DNA of 64,000 nucleotides from Ovis canadensis (GCF_042477335.2 NC_091247.1:224712001-224776000), one strand, 5' to 3'; shown: positions 11,175-23,058, counted from the first letter of the stretch. Notes: generated from the letters alone by a model not told the origin. Numbers and translations: made by a program.

Positions 11175-11404
11175 TTCTTGATTAGATGGGCTAAAGGAGA
11201 AGTACATTCATACAGCTAATTCACCAACAATTTGGTTGACATTGGCTGCATTTTTTTTTAAATTACATTTTTTTAAACATGCCTTGAGTCAGTTTGGAAA
11301 AACTGTTCTGCATTTTCCCCTCTCCAATTCAAGAAACATCCATTATGCTAAGTTTGCTAGGAACTAAGATATATGTTAAAAATATCAAGTTGAGGGGTTT
11401 CATG

Positions 11405-12960
11405 ATGATGTGATCACTAATCTAGAGCCAGACATCTTGGAATGTGAAGTCAAGTGGGCCTTAGAAAGCATCACTATGAACAAAGCTAGTAGAGGTGATG
11501 GAATTCCAGTTGAGCTGTTTCAAATCCTGAAAGATGATGCTGTGAAAGTGCTGCACTCAATATGCCAGCAAATTTGGAAAACTCAGCAGTGGCCACAGGA
11601 CTGGAAAAGGTCAGTTTTCATTCCAATCCCAAAGAAAGGCAATGCCAAAGAATGCTCAAACTACCGCGCAATTGCACTCATCTCACATGCTAGTAAAGTA
11701 ATGCTTTATTAATTCTCCAAGCCAGGCTTCAGCAATATGTGAACCATGAACTCCCTGATGTTCAAGCTGGGTTTAGAAAAGGCAGAGGAACCAGAGATCA
11801 AATTGCCAGCATCTGCTGGATCATGGAAAAAGCAAGAGAGTTCCAGAGAAACATCTATTTCTGCTTTATTGACTATGCCAAAGCCTTTGACTGTGTGGAT
11901 CACAATAAACTGTGGAAAATTCTGAAAGAGATGGGAATACCAGACCACCTAACCTGCCTCTTGAGAAATCTGTATGCAGGTCAGGAAGCAACAGTTAGAA
12001 CTGGACATGGAACAACAGACTGGTTCCAAATAGGAAAAGGAGTATGTCAAAGCTGTATATTGTTACCCTGCTTATTTAACTTATATGCAGAGTACATCAT
12101 GAGAAACGCTGGACTGGAAGAAACACAAGCTGGAATCAAAATTGCCGGGGGAAATATCAATAACCTCAGATATGCAGATGACACCACCCTTATGGCAGAA
12201 AGTGAAGAGGAGCTAAAAAGCCTCTTGATGAAAGTGAAAGAGGAGAGTGAAAAAGTTGGCTTAAAGCTCAACATTCAGAAAATGAAGATCATGGCATCTG
12301 GTCCCATCACTTCATGGGTAATAGATGGGGAAACAGTGGAAACAGTGTCAGACTTTGTTTTGGGGGGCTCCAAAATCACTGCAGATGGTGACTGCAGCCA
12401 TGAAATTAAAAGACGCTTACTCCTTGGAAGAAAAGTTATGACCAACCTAGATAGTATATTCAAAAGCAGAGACATTACTTTGCTGATTAAAGTCCGTCTA
12501 GTCAAGGCTATGGTTTTTCCTGTGGTCATGTATGGATGTGAGATTTGGACTGTGAAGAAGGCTGAGCACCGAAGAATTGATGCTTTTGAACTGTGGTGTT
12601 GGAGAAGACTCTTGAGAGTCACTTGGTCTGCAAGGAGATCCAACCAGTCCATTCTGAAGGAGATCAGCCCTGGGATTTCCTTGGAAGGAATGATGCTAAA
12701 GCTGAAGCTTCAGTACTTTGGCTACCTCATGCGAAGAGCTGACTCATTGGAAAAGACTCTGATGCTGGGAGGGATTGGGGGCAGGAGGAGAAGGGGACGA
12801 CCAAGGATGAGATGGCTGGATGGCATCACGGACTCGACGGACGTAAGTCTAAGTGAACTCCGGGAGATGGTGATGGACAGGGAGGCCTGGCGTGCTGCGA
12901 TTCATGGGGTCGCAAAGAGTCGGACACGACTGAGCGACTGAACTGAACTGAACTGAACTG
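11405..12960 (+). mobile_element. BovB LINE, 3' 1.55 kb with long RT reading frame
   Basis: A 5'-truncated RTE-clade LINE covering the reverse-transcriptase domain to the 3' terminus. An open frame at 11410-11712 is followed, after a frame break, by a 400-codon frame at 11739-12941. RT motifs are visible: FIDYAKAFD (motif A) and YADD (motif C). Motif B has changed (QSCILLP instead of QGCILSP as in the other copies). The 3' end shows the repeated AACTG of BovB. The endonuclease domain is missing, so the copy is dead. Confidence 0.93.
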
Positions 12961-12962
12961 AA

Positions 12963-13062
12963 GACTTCATGCTTCCAATTCAAAGGGCATGGTTTTGATC
13001 CCTGGTTGGGAAACTAAGATCCCACATGCCATGTGGCATGGCCAGAATTTTTTTAAAAATCA
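12963..13062 (+). mobile_element. CHR-type SINE, short
   Basis: B box GGTTTTGATCCCTGG and an A/T-rich tail directly follow the BovB end. Confidence 0.7.
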
Positions 13063-13309
13063 AGTTGAACACTTACATAGCATTATTTATATTAGTGAAA
13101 GGATATAACAACTTAAATTTTCAGTAAGAGAGAATCTCACAAATTATACAATGAAATGTTGTGTAGCCATTGAAAATGACATCTAAAGGTAGGGGAGGCC
13201 TTCTTTAAGAAGACCAAAAACAATGAAGCAATAGAGGAAAACAGTGATAAATTTGACTATATCAAAATTTTAAACTTCTGTATGACCAAAGTTAGAAGAT
13301 AGGCAATAG

Positions 13310-13586
13310 ACTGCTGCTGCTGCTAAGTTGCTTCAGTTGTATCCAACTCCGTGTGACCCCACAGACTGCAGCCCACCAGGCTCCCCTGTCCCTGGGATTC
13401 TCTAGACAAGAACACTGGAGTGGGTTGCCATTTCCTTCTCCAATGCATGAAAGTGAAAAGTGAAAGTGAAGTCACTCAGTCATGTTCGACTCTTAGCGAC
13501 CCCATGGGCTGTAGCCTACCAGGCTCCTCCGTCCATGGGATTTTCCAGGCAAGAGTACTGGAGTGGGGTGCCATTTCCTTCTCTGA
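13310..13586 (-). mobile_element. BOV-A2 SINE (dimeric)
   Basis: Reverse orientation, (CTG)n-type tail at the left, two Bov-A bodies joined by the GTGAAAAGTGAAAGTGAAG linker. Confidence 0.92.
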
Positions 13587-13737
13587 CTAGACTAGGAGGA
13601 ACTAATTGCCAATGTATATATTAAACAAAATAATTGTAGTCAAAGTATAAGAAGAACTTTACAAATCAACTCAAAAGAAAATATGGACAAAAGATGTGAA
13701 TTCTCAATTAACTGAGGCAATAGCCTCAAGAAACATT

Positions 13738-13855
13738 TGAGGACTTCCTTGGTGGCACAGTGGATAGGAGTCCACCTTCGAATGCAGGGGACATGGGTTC
13801 AGTCCTTGGTTTGGGAAAATTCCACATGCCAAGGAGCATGAAAAGATGTTGAACT
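13738..13855 (+). mobile_element. CHR-type SINE
   Basis: The head GAGGACTTCCTTGGTGGCAC and a diverged B box are visible. It is 3' truncated. Confidence 0.8.
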
Positions 13856-13929
13856 TGACTTGTCTTAGATAAATGAAACTTGAAATGAAAAACAATTTTT
13901 ATCTTTAAAGATTCAGAAGCATTAAAAAG

Positions 13930-14277
13930 ATTGAGACAGTCAAGATGACTTCCACCTTGGGCCTTTTTCCATGCTCCTTGTTACAAACTGCTTGTGAGTG
14001 GCATCCATCCAAGTGAGAAACCGGTGTAGGCTGCCATGAAAATCACTGCACAAACGTAGCCCCAGCTGGCAAGGAATGGTCTGGGTTTCTGGACTCTGTA
14101 TTTTTCTAGTAAAGGAACCCACCTCTTGCAGATCTAAAACCAAGGCCCATGGACCAATAATATTCAGGTGTGTGGCCACAGAGTTCTTTCAGCATGAGTT
14201 GGAATCTCTCAACCCTGTTCAAAGTTGTACTGCAATGAGAACTATAGTAACTTGGTCTCACTGGGCCATTCCATTTC
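13930..14277. other. intergenic, nothing recognised
   Basis: Short open frames on both strands lack splice or homology support. Confidence 0.4.
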
Positions 14278-14417
14278 TTTTTAAATATTTATTTATTTGG
14301 CTCTACTGAGTGTTAGTTTTGGCATGTGGAATATAATTCCCTGACCAGGGCTAGAACCTGGGGCCTCTGCGTTGAGTAGTGTGGAGTCTCAGCCACTGGA
14401 GCACCAGGGAAGCTTCC
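14278..14417 (-). mobile_element. CHR-type SINE
   Basis: Reverse, with TATTTATTTATTTGG tail and head end CACCAGGGAAGC. Confidence 0.83.
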
Positions 14418-14514
14418 CCAAGTAGCTTTTAAAAGTTAAAATATTTCTACTCTTGATTTAGCAGCTTCACTCAATATCCATCCCTAAGAAAGGGAAAGAT
14501 ATACCCATTTAAAT

Positions 14515-16312
14515 GCAAAGTTCCAAAGAATATCAAGGAGAGATAAGAAAGCCTTTCCTCAGTGATCAATGCAAAGAAATAGAGGAAAACAATAGAATGG
14601 GAAAGACTAGAGATCTCTTCAAGAAAATTAGAGATACCAAGGGAGCATTTCATGCAAAGATGAGCACAATAAAGGACAGAAATGGTATGGACCTAACAGA
14701 AGCAGAAGATATTAAGAAGATGTGGCAAGAATATACAGAAGAACTGTACAAAAAAGATCTTCATGATCCAGATAACCAGTATGGTGTGGTCACTCACCTA
14801 GAGCCAGACATCCTGGAATGTGAAGTCAAATGGGCCTTAGGAAGCATCACTATGAACAAACCTAGTGGAGGTGATGGAATTCCAGTTGAGCTGTTTCAAA
14901 TCCTAACAGATGATACTGTGAAAGTGCTGCACTCAACATGCCAGCAAATTTGGAAAACTCAGCAGTGGCCACAGGACTGGAAAAGGTCAGTTTTCATTCC
15001 AATCCCAAAGAAAGGCAATGCCCAAGAATGCTCAAACTACCTCACAATTGCACTCATCTCACATGCTAGCAAAGTAAAGCTCAAAATTCTCCAAGTAGGC
15101 TTCAACAGTATGTGAGCCATGAACTTCCAGATGTTCAAGCTGGACTTAGAAAAGGCAAAGGAACCAGAGATCAAATTGCCAACATCCACTGGATCATCTA
15201 AAAAGCATGAGAGTTTTAGAAAAACATCTACTTCTGCTTTATTGACTACCCCAAAGCCTTTGACTATGTGTATCACAACAAACTGTGGAAAATTCTGAAA
15301 GAGGTGGGAATACCAGACAATCTGACCTGCCTCCTGAGAAATCTGTACGCAGATCAAGAAGCAACAGTTAGAATAGGACATGGAACAACAGGTTGACTCC
15401 AAATCAGGAAAGGAGTACATCAAGGCTGTATATTGTCACCTTGCTTATTTACCTTATATGCAGAGTACATCACAAGAAGTGCCATGCTGGATGAAGCAGA
15501 AGCTGGAATCAAGACTGCTGGGAGAAATATCAACAACCTCAGACATGCAGATGACAACACCCTTATGGAAGAAAGTGAAGAACTAAAGAGTCTCTTGATG
15601 AAAGTGAAAGAGGAGAATGAAATAGTTGGCTTAAAGCTCAACATTCAGAAAACTAAGATCATGGCACCCAGTCCCGTCACTTCATGGCAAATAGATGGGG
15701 AAACAATGGAAACAGTGACAGCCTTTATTTTATTGGTCTCCAAAATCACTGCAGATGGTGACTGCAGCCATGAAATTAAGACGCTTACTCCTTGGAAGAA
15801 AAGTTATGACCAACTTGCACAGCATATTAAAAAGCAGAGACATCACTTTGCCAACAAAGGTCCATCTAGACAAAGCTCTGGTTTTTCCAATAGACATGTA
15901 TGGATGTGAGAGTTGGACTACAAAGAAAGCTGAGTGCCAAAGAATTGATGCTTTTGAACTGTGGTGTTGGTGAAGACTCTTGAGAGTCCCTTGGACTGAA
16001 AGGAGATCAAACTATTCAATCCTAAAGGAAATCAACCCTGAATACTCATTGGAAGCACTGATGCTGTAGCTGAAACTCCAATACTTTGGCCACCTGATGT
16101 GAAGAGCTGACTCCTTGGGAAAGACCCTGATGCTGGGAAAGACTGATGGCGGGAGGAAAAGGGGACGACAGAGGATGAGATGGTTGGATGGCATCACCAA
16201 CTTGACGGACATGAGTTTGAGTAAGCTTGGGAGTTGGTGATGGACAGGGAAGCCTGGTGTGCTGCAGTCCACGGCGTCACAAAAAGTCGGATACGACTGA
16301 ATGACTGAACTG
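14515..16312 (+). mobile_element. BovB LINE, 1.8 kb, heavily mutated
   Basis: Runs from the region between endonuclease and RT to the 3' end. An open frame at 14513-15115 (CKEIEEN through PIPKKGNAQE) is followed by several stops and frameshifts. The catalytic motif is damaged: YADD has become HADD near 15545. It is more diverged than the copies at 11.4, 40.2 and 42.6 kb, so probably older. Confidence 0.92.
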
Positions 16313-16454
16313 AAGAAATACTTCCACATGTGCACAAAGTTGTATGTGGGAAGATTTCATTACATTCAATGTTTCTAACAGCACTGAATTAAAAATATCC
16401 TATATGTCTGTTAATAATAAATATTAAATAAACTATAGTATGTCCATGCTATGG

Positions 16455-16552
16455 CATGGACCAGCGGTTTCACTGCAGGGGGCATGAGTTTGATCCCTGG
16501 TCAGGGAAATAAGCTCCTGCATGCCACTTGGCCAAAAAAATAAATAAATAAT
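16455..16552 (+). mobile_element. CHR-type SINE, short
   Basis: B box GAGTTTGATCCCTGG and tail AAAAAAATAAATAAATAA. Confidence 0.75.
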
Positions 16553-16559
16553 TTCTTGA

Positions 16560-16880
16560 ACTGAATAAAATTGAAAATACAACACACCAAATTAAAAATT
16601 TTGGGGAAAGTAATAACTTTTTTTAAAATAAAAAAGGTCCTCTGTAAGTTACCAGCATTGAGTCATGTATGAGTCTAGGAAACTGGAATGTCAGTAGCAC
16701 AAGGGGAATGTCAATAGCACTGCCAGTATGCCCAGACTGGCACATTATACTCCTTAGTACTGAAGGCCCTGCACGATCTGGCCCTTCCACATGACCTTTG
16801 CCTCTTCCTTCCTCTCTGCATGTTCTATTCATCTTTCAAAAGAGCCCAGACGAGCTTTTTCTGAACTCCTCTTCTAGCCT
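16560..16880. other. intergenic, nothing recognised
   Basis: No coding or clear repeat signal; possibly old L2-like sequence near 16745-16875. Confidence 0.35.
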
Positions 16881-16885
16881 AACTG

Positions 16886-17125
16886 GGCCTCCTTGGTGGC
16901 TCAGCGGTAAAGAATCCACCTGCAGGGCAGGAGATACAAGACACAGGTTCCATCCCTGGGTTGGGAATATCCCCTGGAGTAGGAAGTGGCAGCCCACTCC
17001 AATGTTCTGCCTGGGAAATCCCATGAACAGAGGAGCCTGGATGACTAGAGTCCATAGGGTCACAAAGAGTCGGACACAACTGAGCACCTGTGTGCGTGCG
17101 CGTGCGCGCACACACACACACACAC
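16886..17125 (+). mobile_element. Bov-tA SINE with GT/GC/CA tail
   Basis: A complete tRNA-like head and Bov-A body (to CACAACTGAGCACC) run straight into a 37-nt alternating pyrimidine-purine tract at 17089-17125. Confidence 0.9.
17089..17125. repeat. alternating TG/CG/CA microsatellite
   Basis: Every step from 17089 to 17125 alternates pyrimidine and purine, with a central GCGCGTGCGCGC-like core between TG and CA arms. Confidence 0.95.
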
Positions 17126-17479
17126 CCTCCAGGATAATTGCATTTCTGCTGAACTTGTATTGTAACCTGGAGTGTTTCTCGTGAAATACCATGCCAATCT
17201 CATTGGGATCGTTTGTGTGCTCATCTCCTCCATAACCTGTGAGCTCCTTGAAAGCAGAGCCTGTATCTCATTGCAGGGGCTCCTAGCAGAAGGCACAGCA
17301 TAGAGTGGGTGAATAAACATTCCTGGAGTGAATAAAGACATGAATAAATTGTGTTTCTTGGTTTACGATATACACATAAAACACATTCATACCTCCCTGA
17401 GTTCTGGTCATCAACTGAAGATTATAATTTGCAGAATCAGTTTTGCTTGGCAGACAGAGAGGATTAGAAACTGAAATTT

Positions 17480-17698
17480 CAGGGACTTCCCTCGTGGTCC
17501 AGTGCAGTGACTAAGACTCCAGGCACCCAATGCAGAAGGCCCAGTTTCCATCTGCTTGGAGAACCAGATCCCACATGCCGCAAATAAGAGTTCTCATGTC
17601 GCAACTAACGATCCTACATGACACAATGAAGAACAAAGATCTCGCATGCCTCAGCTAAGACCTGGTGCAGCCAAATCAATAAATATTTTTTAAAAAGA
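17480..17698 (+). mobile_element. CHR-type SINE, long form
   Basis: The head GGGACTTCCCTCGTGGTCCA, the body with CACATGCCGCAAATAAGAG, and an A/T-rich tail AATAAATATTTTTTAAAAAG. Confidence 0.85.
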
Positions 17699-17801
17699 AA
17701 TTAAAATTTCAGACTTTTTCACAAGTGTTGGTGAGGATGTGAAGAATAGGGAACCTTCGTAAACTATTCGTGGGAATATAAATTGGTGTAGCCACTCTAG
17801 A

Positions 17802-18082
17802 GGAGAAGGCAACGGCAGCCCACTCCAGTACTCCTGCCTGAAAAGCCCCATGGACGGAGGAGCCTGGTGGGCTGCAGTCCATGGGGTCACTAAGAGTCGG
17901 ATGCGACTGAGTGACTTTACTTTCACTTTTCACTTTCCTGCATTGGAGAAGGAAATGGCAACCCACTGCAGTGTTCTTGCCTGGAGAATCCCAGGGACGG
18001 GGGAGCCTAGTGGGCTGCTGTCTATGGGGTCACACAGAGTCAGACACGACTGAAGCGACTTAGCAGCAGCAGCAGCAGCAGC
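17802..18082 (+). mobile_element. BOV-A2 SINE in L1, 12-bp target-site duplication
   Basis: A complete dimeric element with an (AGC)n tail. Perfect AGCCACTCTAGA copies lie at 17790-17801 and 18083-18094; removing the SINE restores L1 continuity. Confidence 0.95.
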
Positions 18083-18685
18083 AGCCACTCTAGAAAACCA
18101 TATGGAGTGTCCTCGAAAAACTAAAAGTAGAACTACCATATGATCCAGCAATTTCACTCCTGAAATTTCATTACCTGAAGAAAACGGAAACACTATTTCA
18201 TAAAGATATACACATGCCGGTGTTCATAGTAGCATTATTTACAACAGCCAAGATATGGAAGCAACCTAAGTGTCAATCAACAGTTGCATGAATAAAAAGG
18301 ATGTGATATACACACACACACACGAGGGACTACTACCCAACCATAATAAAGAATGAAGTGTTGCCATTTGCAACAACATGAATGGACCTAGAGGATATTA
18401 TACTAAGTGAATTAGGTCAGACAAAGACAAATACTGTATGATATCACTCATATGTGGAATCTAAAAGATAAGACAAAAATATAAAACAAAGTAGTGAATA
18501 TAACGAAAAAAGAAACACAGATATAGTGAACAGACTAGTGGTTATCACTGGGGAGAGGGAAGGGGAGGGGGCAAGATAAGGGTAGGGTTCATATTACTAT
18601 GTATAAAATAATTTATAAGGATATACTGTGCAGCACAGAGAATTTAGCCAATATTTTATCATAACTATAAGTGGAGTATAATCTT

Positions 18686-18807
18686 CTTTTTTTCTTGGCT
18701 GCGCTGCACGCCTTGTGGGATCTTAATTCCCCAAGAAGGGATTGAACCAGGGCCCTGGCCTTGAAAGTGCCGAGTTCTAACTACTGGACCACCAGGGAAT
18801 TCCCAAA
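18686..18807 (-). mobile_element. CHR-type SINE in L1, 14-bp target-site duplication
   Basis: Reverse SINE ending ACCAGGGAATTCCC. TGGAGTATAATCTT flanks it at 18672-18685 and 18808-18821. Confidence 0.93.
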
Positions 18808-18905
18808 TGGAGTATAATCTTTAAAAACTGTGAATCACTATGTTGTACCCTGAAACATATAATATTGTAAATCAACTACACCCCAATTAGAAATTAGTAA
18901 ATAAA

Positions 18906-19139
18906 TTGACAAACAAAAAAATTATTTTTTCAGATTTTGGAGAAAGCTGTTCCCTCTCTGGTCGACTGAGCTAAACAGTCCTGAAGGCATGATGCATTTC
19001 CCTCCTTCCTATCCCACAGCCATAGTTTGTATGCTTTCTACTGGCCTAAGCCACCACTGGTGAGCCACCTCACCAGTTCCTATAGAGTTCCTATGAGTTC
19101 CTATAGAACTCATCTGGTGTTTGAAGATGACATAATGAG
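18906..19139. other. intergenic, nothing recognised
   Basis: No open frame, splice pair or repeat was recognised here. Confidence 0.35.
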
Positions 19140-19265
19140 GCGCCAGGCACATGCTAAAGCACTTCAGAACTGTATCTCACCGTAACAATCCAGTGAGGTG
19201 TTACTGTCTTCATGTTACTGCTAAGCACGATGAAGCTCGGAGACCTTAGGAAACCGAAGAATCCC
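19140..19265 (+). repeat. MIR SINE fragment
   Basis: MIR core-like order: GCACATGCTAAAGC, then CAATCCAGTGAGG and GATGAAGCTCGGAGA. Confidence 0.55.
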
Positions 19266-19795
19266 AACTGTTGAGCAGTGGAGGCAGGATATGGGACCCT
19301 AACCTCTGACTTGGGAACTGCTTTTTGAGCATCTCCTTTTCATCCCACAGGTGCCAAGTGGTAAGAGCTGTTCATGTGCACGCCGTGGCCTGATCTTCTC
19401 CACACACCTGTGAGGTCCTGGTGAGCGGAGTCCCTTTCCCTGCTGCAGACTTGATCAGAGGGCTTAGAAAATCGAGTGTGTCAGAGGTGGTTTAGCAGGT
19501 CAGAGAAGGGCTCAGATTCCTCACAGGAACAGAAGGCTGGCTCCAGATCTGTGGCTGCCATGTGACTGAGAGCTGAGAGTCCGGGGTCAGCTGCCCCTGA
19601 GTCAGCTCAAGTAGCCTAGGAAAAAGAGAATCCCGCGCTCTTTGGCTATGCATGGCCTCACGCCCTCCTGCCCTCATCACAGCCTCAGAGTTGAAGGCTC
19701 TGATGCATTAATTGCCTCTGTGATGGCCCTGAGTAACGGGTACCTATAACAGATGGAAGCTGAAGAGTCTGAGAGGCAGTGATTATATCAATTGG
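19266..19795. other. intergenic, nothing recognised
   Basis: Unique-looking, moderately GC-rich sequence without a supported exon. Confidence 0.35.
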
Positions 19796-19799
19796 CCAA

Positions 19800-19985
19800 A
19801 ATGGTTTTAACTATCTCTTCATGCCTAGCATCCCGGCAGGCACTTCACATGCATAATCCGGTGAGGTGGGTGCTTAGACTCCAACCTCATAAATGAAGAA
19901 ACTGCGGTTGAGGGAGAAGCAAATTGCCAAAGGCATATAGCCGGCTAATAACTGACAGGGCGGGATCTGAACTTGGGTTTCCCTT
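19800..19985 (+). repeat. MIR SINE
   Basis: Typical MIR order: GCACTTCACATGCATAATCC, AAATGAAGAAACTGCGG, AGCCGGCTAATAACTGACAG, ATCTGAACTTGGG. Confidence 0.7.
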
Positions 19986-20037
19986 TTCATTCCCACGCTC
20001 GTGTGTTGAGTGCTGTTTGTGTGCCATTTCTGTGAGC

Positions 20038-20254
20038 TTTGGTGGTGGTGGTTTAGTCACTATGTTGTGTCTGACTCTTGCGACCCCATGGACTGTAGCC
20101 CGCCAGGCTCCTCTGTCCATGGGATTTCCCAGACAAGAATACTGGAGTGGATGGCCATTTCCTTCTTCAGGGGATCTTCCCAACCCAGGGATCCAACCCG
20201 AGTCTCCTATATTGCAGGCAGATTCTTTACCACTGAGCCAACAGGGAAGCCCTC
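20038..20254 (-). mobile_element. Bov-tA SINE
   Basis: Reverse: Bov-A body, then the B box complement (GGGATCCAACCCGAG) and head end CAACAGGGAAGCCC. Confidence 0.92.
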
Positions 20255-20419
20255 TGTGTGCTTTGTGTTCAACAAAATGAACGAAAATTCCTGCTCTTAT
20301 GGAGCTAACATTCTAGTAATACTGAAACACTGTCTATATGTATATATACTATATGTATTATATATTATGTAATGTGATGATATAACTAGGCATATCATAT
20401 TCAACCTGCAGAAAAAGCA

Positions 20420-20640
20420 AAGACAGAGAACTTATTGAGAGCTGTGAAAAATATAGAGCAAAGTAAGGGAGATTGGGAACCCTGGGTGTTGGCAGAGGGA
20501 GCAGATTGTATCTTGTTGAGAAGGTGACATTTCAGTAAGGCTCTGAAGGGTGAAGGAGATGAGCAGGGTGGCCATGCAGATATCTGGGGAAGAGTGCCCG
20601 AGGCAGGGGGAACGGCTAGTGTAAAGGCAGCTTAATTCCA
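20420..20640 (-). repeat. L2-like fragment
   Basis: GTGACATTTCAGTAAGGCTC and the GGGGAAGAGTGCCCGAGGCA stretch resemble L2 in reverse. Confidence 0.5.
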
Positions 20641-21789
20641 GGTGCCTTCCTTTATACCTAGTGCCTCAAAACACAGATGAAGGTGAGAAGATGACTCCTG
20701 TTCTCAAGGAAGGAAGATGCTTGAAAACAGACTGCAAGCCAACTAGCGTGAGAGAGCTGTGAAGAGGCACATAAAACAGCTTGAGGATGGAGACTGACTC
20801 TCTTTAGAAAACAGGCCTTCTTCCTGCCTCTGACCCGAGCAGAAGAGAGAAATCGCTGGAACCAAAGAGGCTAGGGTCCCCTGCTTAGACACCCTCGATT
20901 AAATTAATGCTTGCTGTTGCATACCTCGGCCGTGGCCCTGGCTCTCCCCGTTTCTGAGGGCATCGCTGACATGCATCTCCTGGTGCTGGTCCCTTGGGGG
21001 TTCCCAGGAGGGCAGCTTGGAGGTACCCAGGCTCTCAGCTTCAGGGTGGGCACCGCACTTGTCTGGTTCCCAGAGAGTTGGGTCTTAGTGCTGAGGTCTC
21101 TGAATCCTCTTGATGGAGCACTTGTCCAAGTCAAGGAAGCCTATTCTCTGACTCTCCGTGGAGAGGCAGGCCAGAGTAAATTGATGTGAGAGCTTGTGGA
21201 GTGACCACTTGTTTGTTGTACTGCCCCAAACCGTATTGCCATGAGCTCACTAAGGATCAGTTCAGCTTAAGTATGTACTGAGGCTGCTTTCTGCCAGTCC
21301 TGTACTCTAAGGAATCTGACATGGCCTGATCTTGAGGACTACACAGACTGCTCCAGAGATAGATAATTTCATTACATTTCCCAAGTGTCCACCTTATCCT
21401 GGGCTCCACCCACCCCTAAAATGCGAGGAGGAAGCAGGCAGGTGCCGCGCCCTCCGTGTGGTCCCCCTGGGGAGGTTGTCTAGACCTCCCCCTGTTGCCT
21501 TGCTCTGTTGGTCTTATTTCCCCTGGTCCTCAGACCTCTGATATGGCCTTGGCATACCTCAGTATAGGAACTATTTAAGAAATATTTCTGCTCAAGCTTG
21601 GGTTTCTCCATTAGACCTAATTCTGGCATAGACTCCTGGCTTTAACCTGATGACCAGTAAGAGAGACACTTCCAATTCCTGACAAAAGTGCAGTTGATAG
21701 AGGTCTGCACAGGGTTTGGAGGAGGAGTTCTGGCCAGCTTGAGCTGGCTCTGTAGGCTTCCTGAAGAAGGGGATGCCTGCGTTGTTTTG
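20641..21789. other. intergenic, no supported gene
   Basis: Open frames at 20911-21189 and 21332-21541 have no initiator context, splice partners or recognisable domain. I see no clear repeat. Confidence 0.4.
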
Positions 21790-21958
21790 TTTTTTTAAAA
21801 TACTTATTTACTTATTTCATGGCACTGAGTCTTAGTTGCTGCATGCAAGATCTTTTTGTTGCAGCATGTGGGATCTAGTTCCCTGACCAGAGATTGAACC
21901 CCGGCCCCTTGCTTTGGGAGCTCGGACTCTTGGCCACTGAACCACCAGGTAAGCCTCC
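21790..21958 (-). mobile_element. CHR-type SINE
   Basis: Reverse, with ACTTATTTACTTATTTC at the left and head end CACCAGGTAAGCC. Confidence 0.85.
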
Positions 21959-22807
21959 CCTGTGTTGTTTTGGTGCTCCAACCAGGAAGGCCTTTATGGT
22001 CCAGTCTCAGTAAGGAAACTAGTCCATGTACATGGATAGGAAAAATCAATGTTGTCAAGATGCCAGTTCTTCCTAATTTGGTCTATTGATTCAACATAAT
22101 CCTAATCAAAATTCTAGCAAGTTATCTTGTCGATATCAACCAACTGATCCTAGATTTTATATGAAGAAGCAAGAGACCAGTAACAGCCAATCCAATATCA
22201 AAGAACGGCAACAAAGTTGGAAAACTGTCTCTGTCCAACTCCAAGACTTTATATAAAGCTACAATAATCAAGACAGTATGGTGTTGGTGAAAGAATAGAC
22301 AAACATCAATGAAACAGAATAGAAAGCCTACAAACAGACCACACAAATGTAATCAACTTATCTTTGAAAAAGAAAGACAATTCAGTGGGCAAAAGATAGT
22401 CTTTTCAACAAATGGCACTGGAAAAACTGGATATGCATGTGTAAAAAAAATCTAGACACAGATATTTTACAAAAATTAACTCACTGTGCATCAAAGACCT
22501 AATGTAAATGCTAAACTATAAAACTCCTGAAGATAACATAAGAGAACAACTAATGACCTTGGCTTTGCAAGAGTTTTTAGAAACAACACCAAAAATCACT
22601 ATCCATGAAAGAAAAAATTGTTAGGTTGGATTTTATTAAAATTAAAAAACTCTGCTCTGTGATGGACACTGTTAAGAAAATGAAAAAAGCCACAGACTTG
22701 GAGAAAATATTTGCAAAAGACATCTGGTAAAGGACTAATATCCAAAATATATAAAGAATTCCTACAACTGAACAATAAGAAAAATGACCCAATTAAAAAT
22801 GGGCAGA

Positions 22808-23058
22808 AGGAACTTTCCTGGTGGCCCAGTGGTTAAGAATCCACCTGCCAATGGAGAAGACACAGGTTAGATCCCTAGTCTGGGAGGATTCCACCTGCCA
22901 CGGAATCTTGTGGAAACTTCCAAGTGCTGTGCACCACAACTGCTGAAGCCCTAACACTCTGGAGCCTGTGCTCCGCAACAAGAGAGTAGCCCCTACTTGA
23001 CACAACTAGAAAGAACCCGTGCACAGCAATGAAGACCCAGCACAGCCAAAAAGAAAAT
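22808..23058 (+). mobile_element. CHR-type SINE, long form
   Basis: The head GGAACTTTCCTGGTGGCCCA and the body through AGACCCAGCACAGCCAAAAAG. AAAATGGG is repeated at both edges (near 22795 and 23054), a likely target-site duplication. Confidence 0.88.

Larger units (their letters stand above)
13063..13910 (+). mobile_element. L1 LINE ORF2 fragment
   Basis: Forward L1 ORF2-like sequence (around ATCAAAATTTTAAACTTCTG and ACAAATCAACTCAAAAG), interrupted by a BOV-A2 and a CHR SINE. Confidence 0.6.
17699..18905 (+). mobile_element. L1 LINE 3' end, with two nested SINEs
   Basis: Forward ORF2 end and 3' UTR of an L1 (motifs near CCATATGATCCAGCAATT and TATGTGGAATCTAAAAGA), ending around GTAAATAAATT. 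A BOV-A2 and a CHR SINE have inserted, each with a clear target-site duplication, so the L1 predates both. Confidence 0.85.

Noticed and set aside
11739..12941. 400-codon open frame as a host gene
   Set aside because: FIDYAKAFD and YADD motifs and near-copies at 15, 24, 40, 43 and 62 kb show it is BovB reverse transcriptase.
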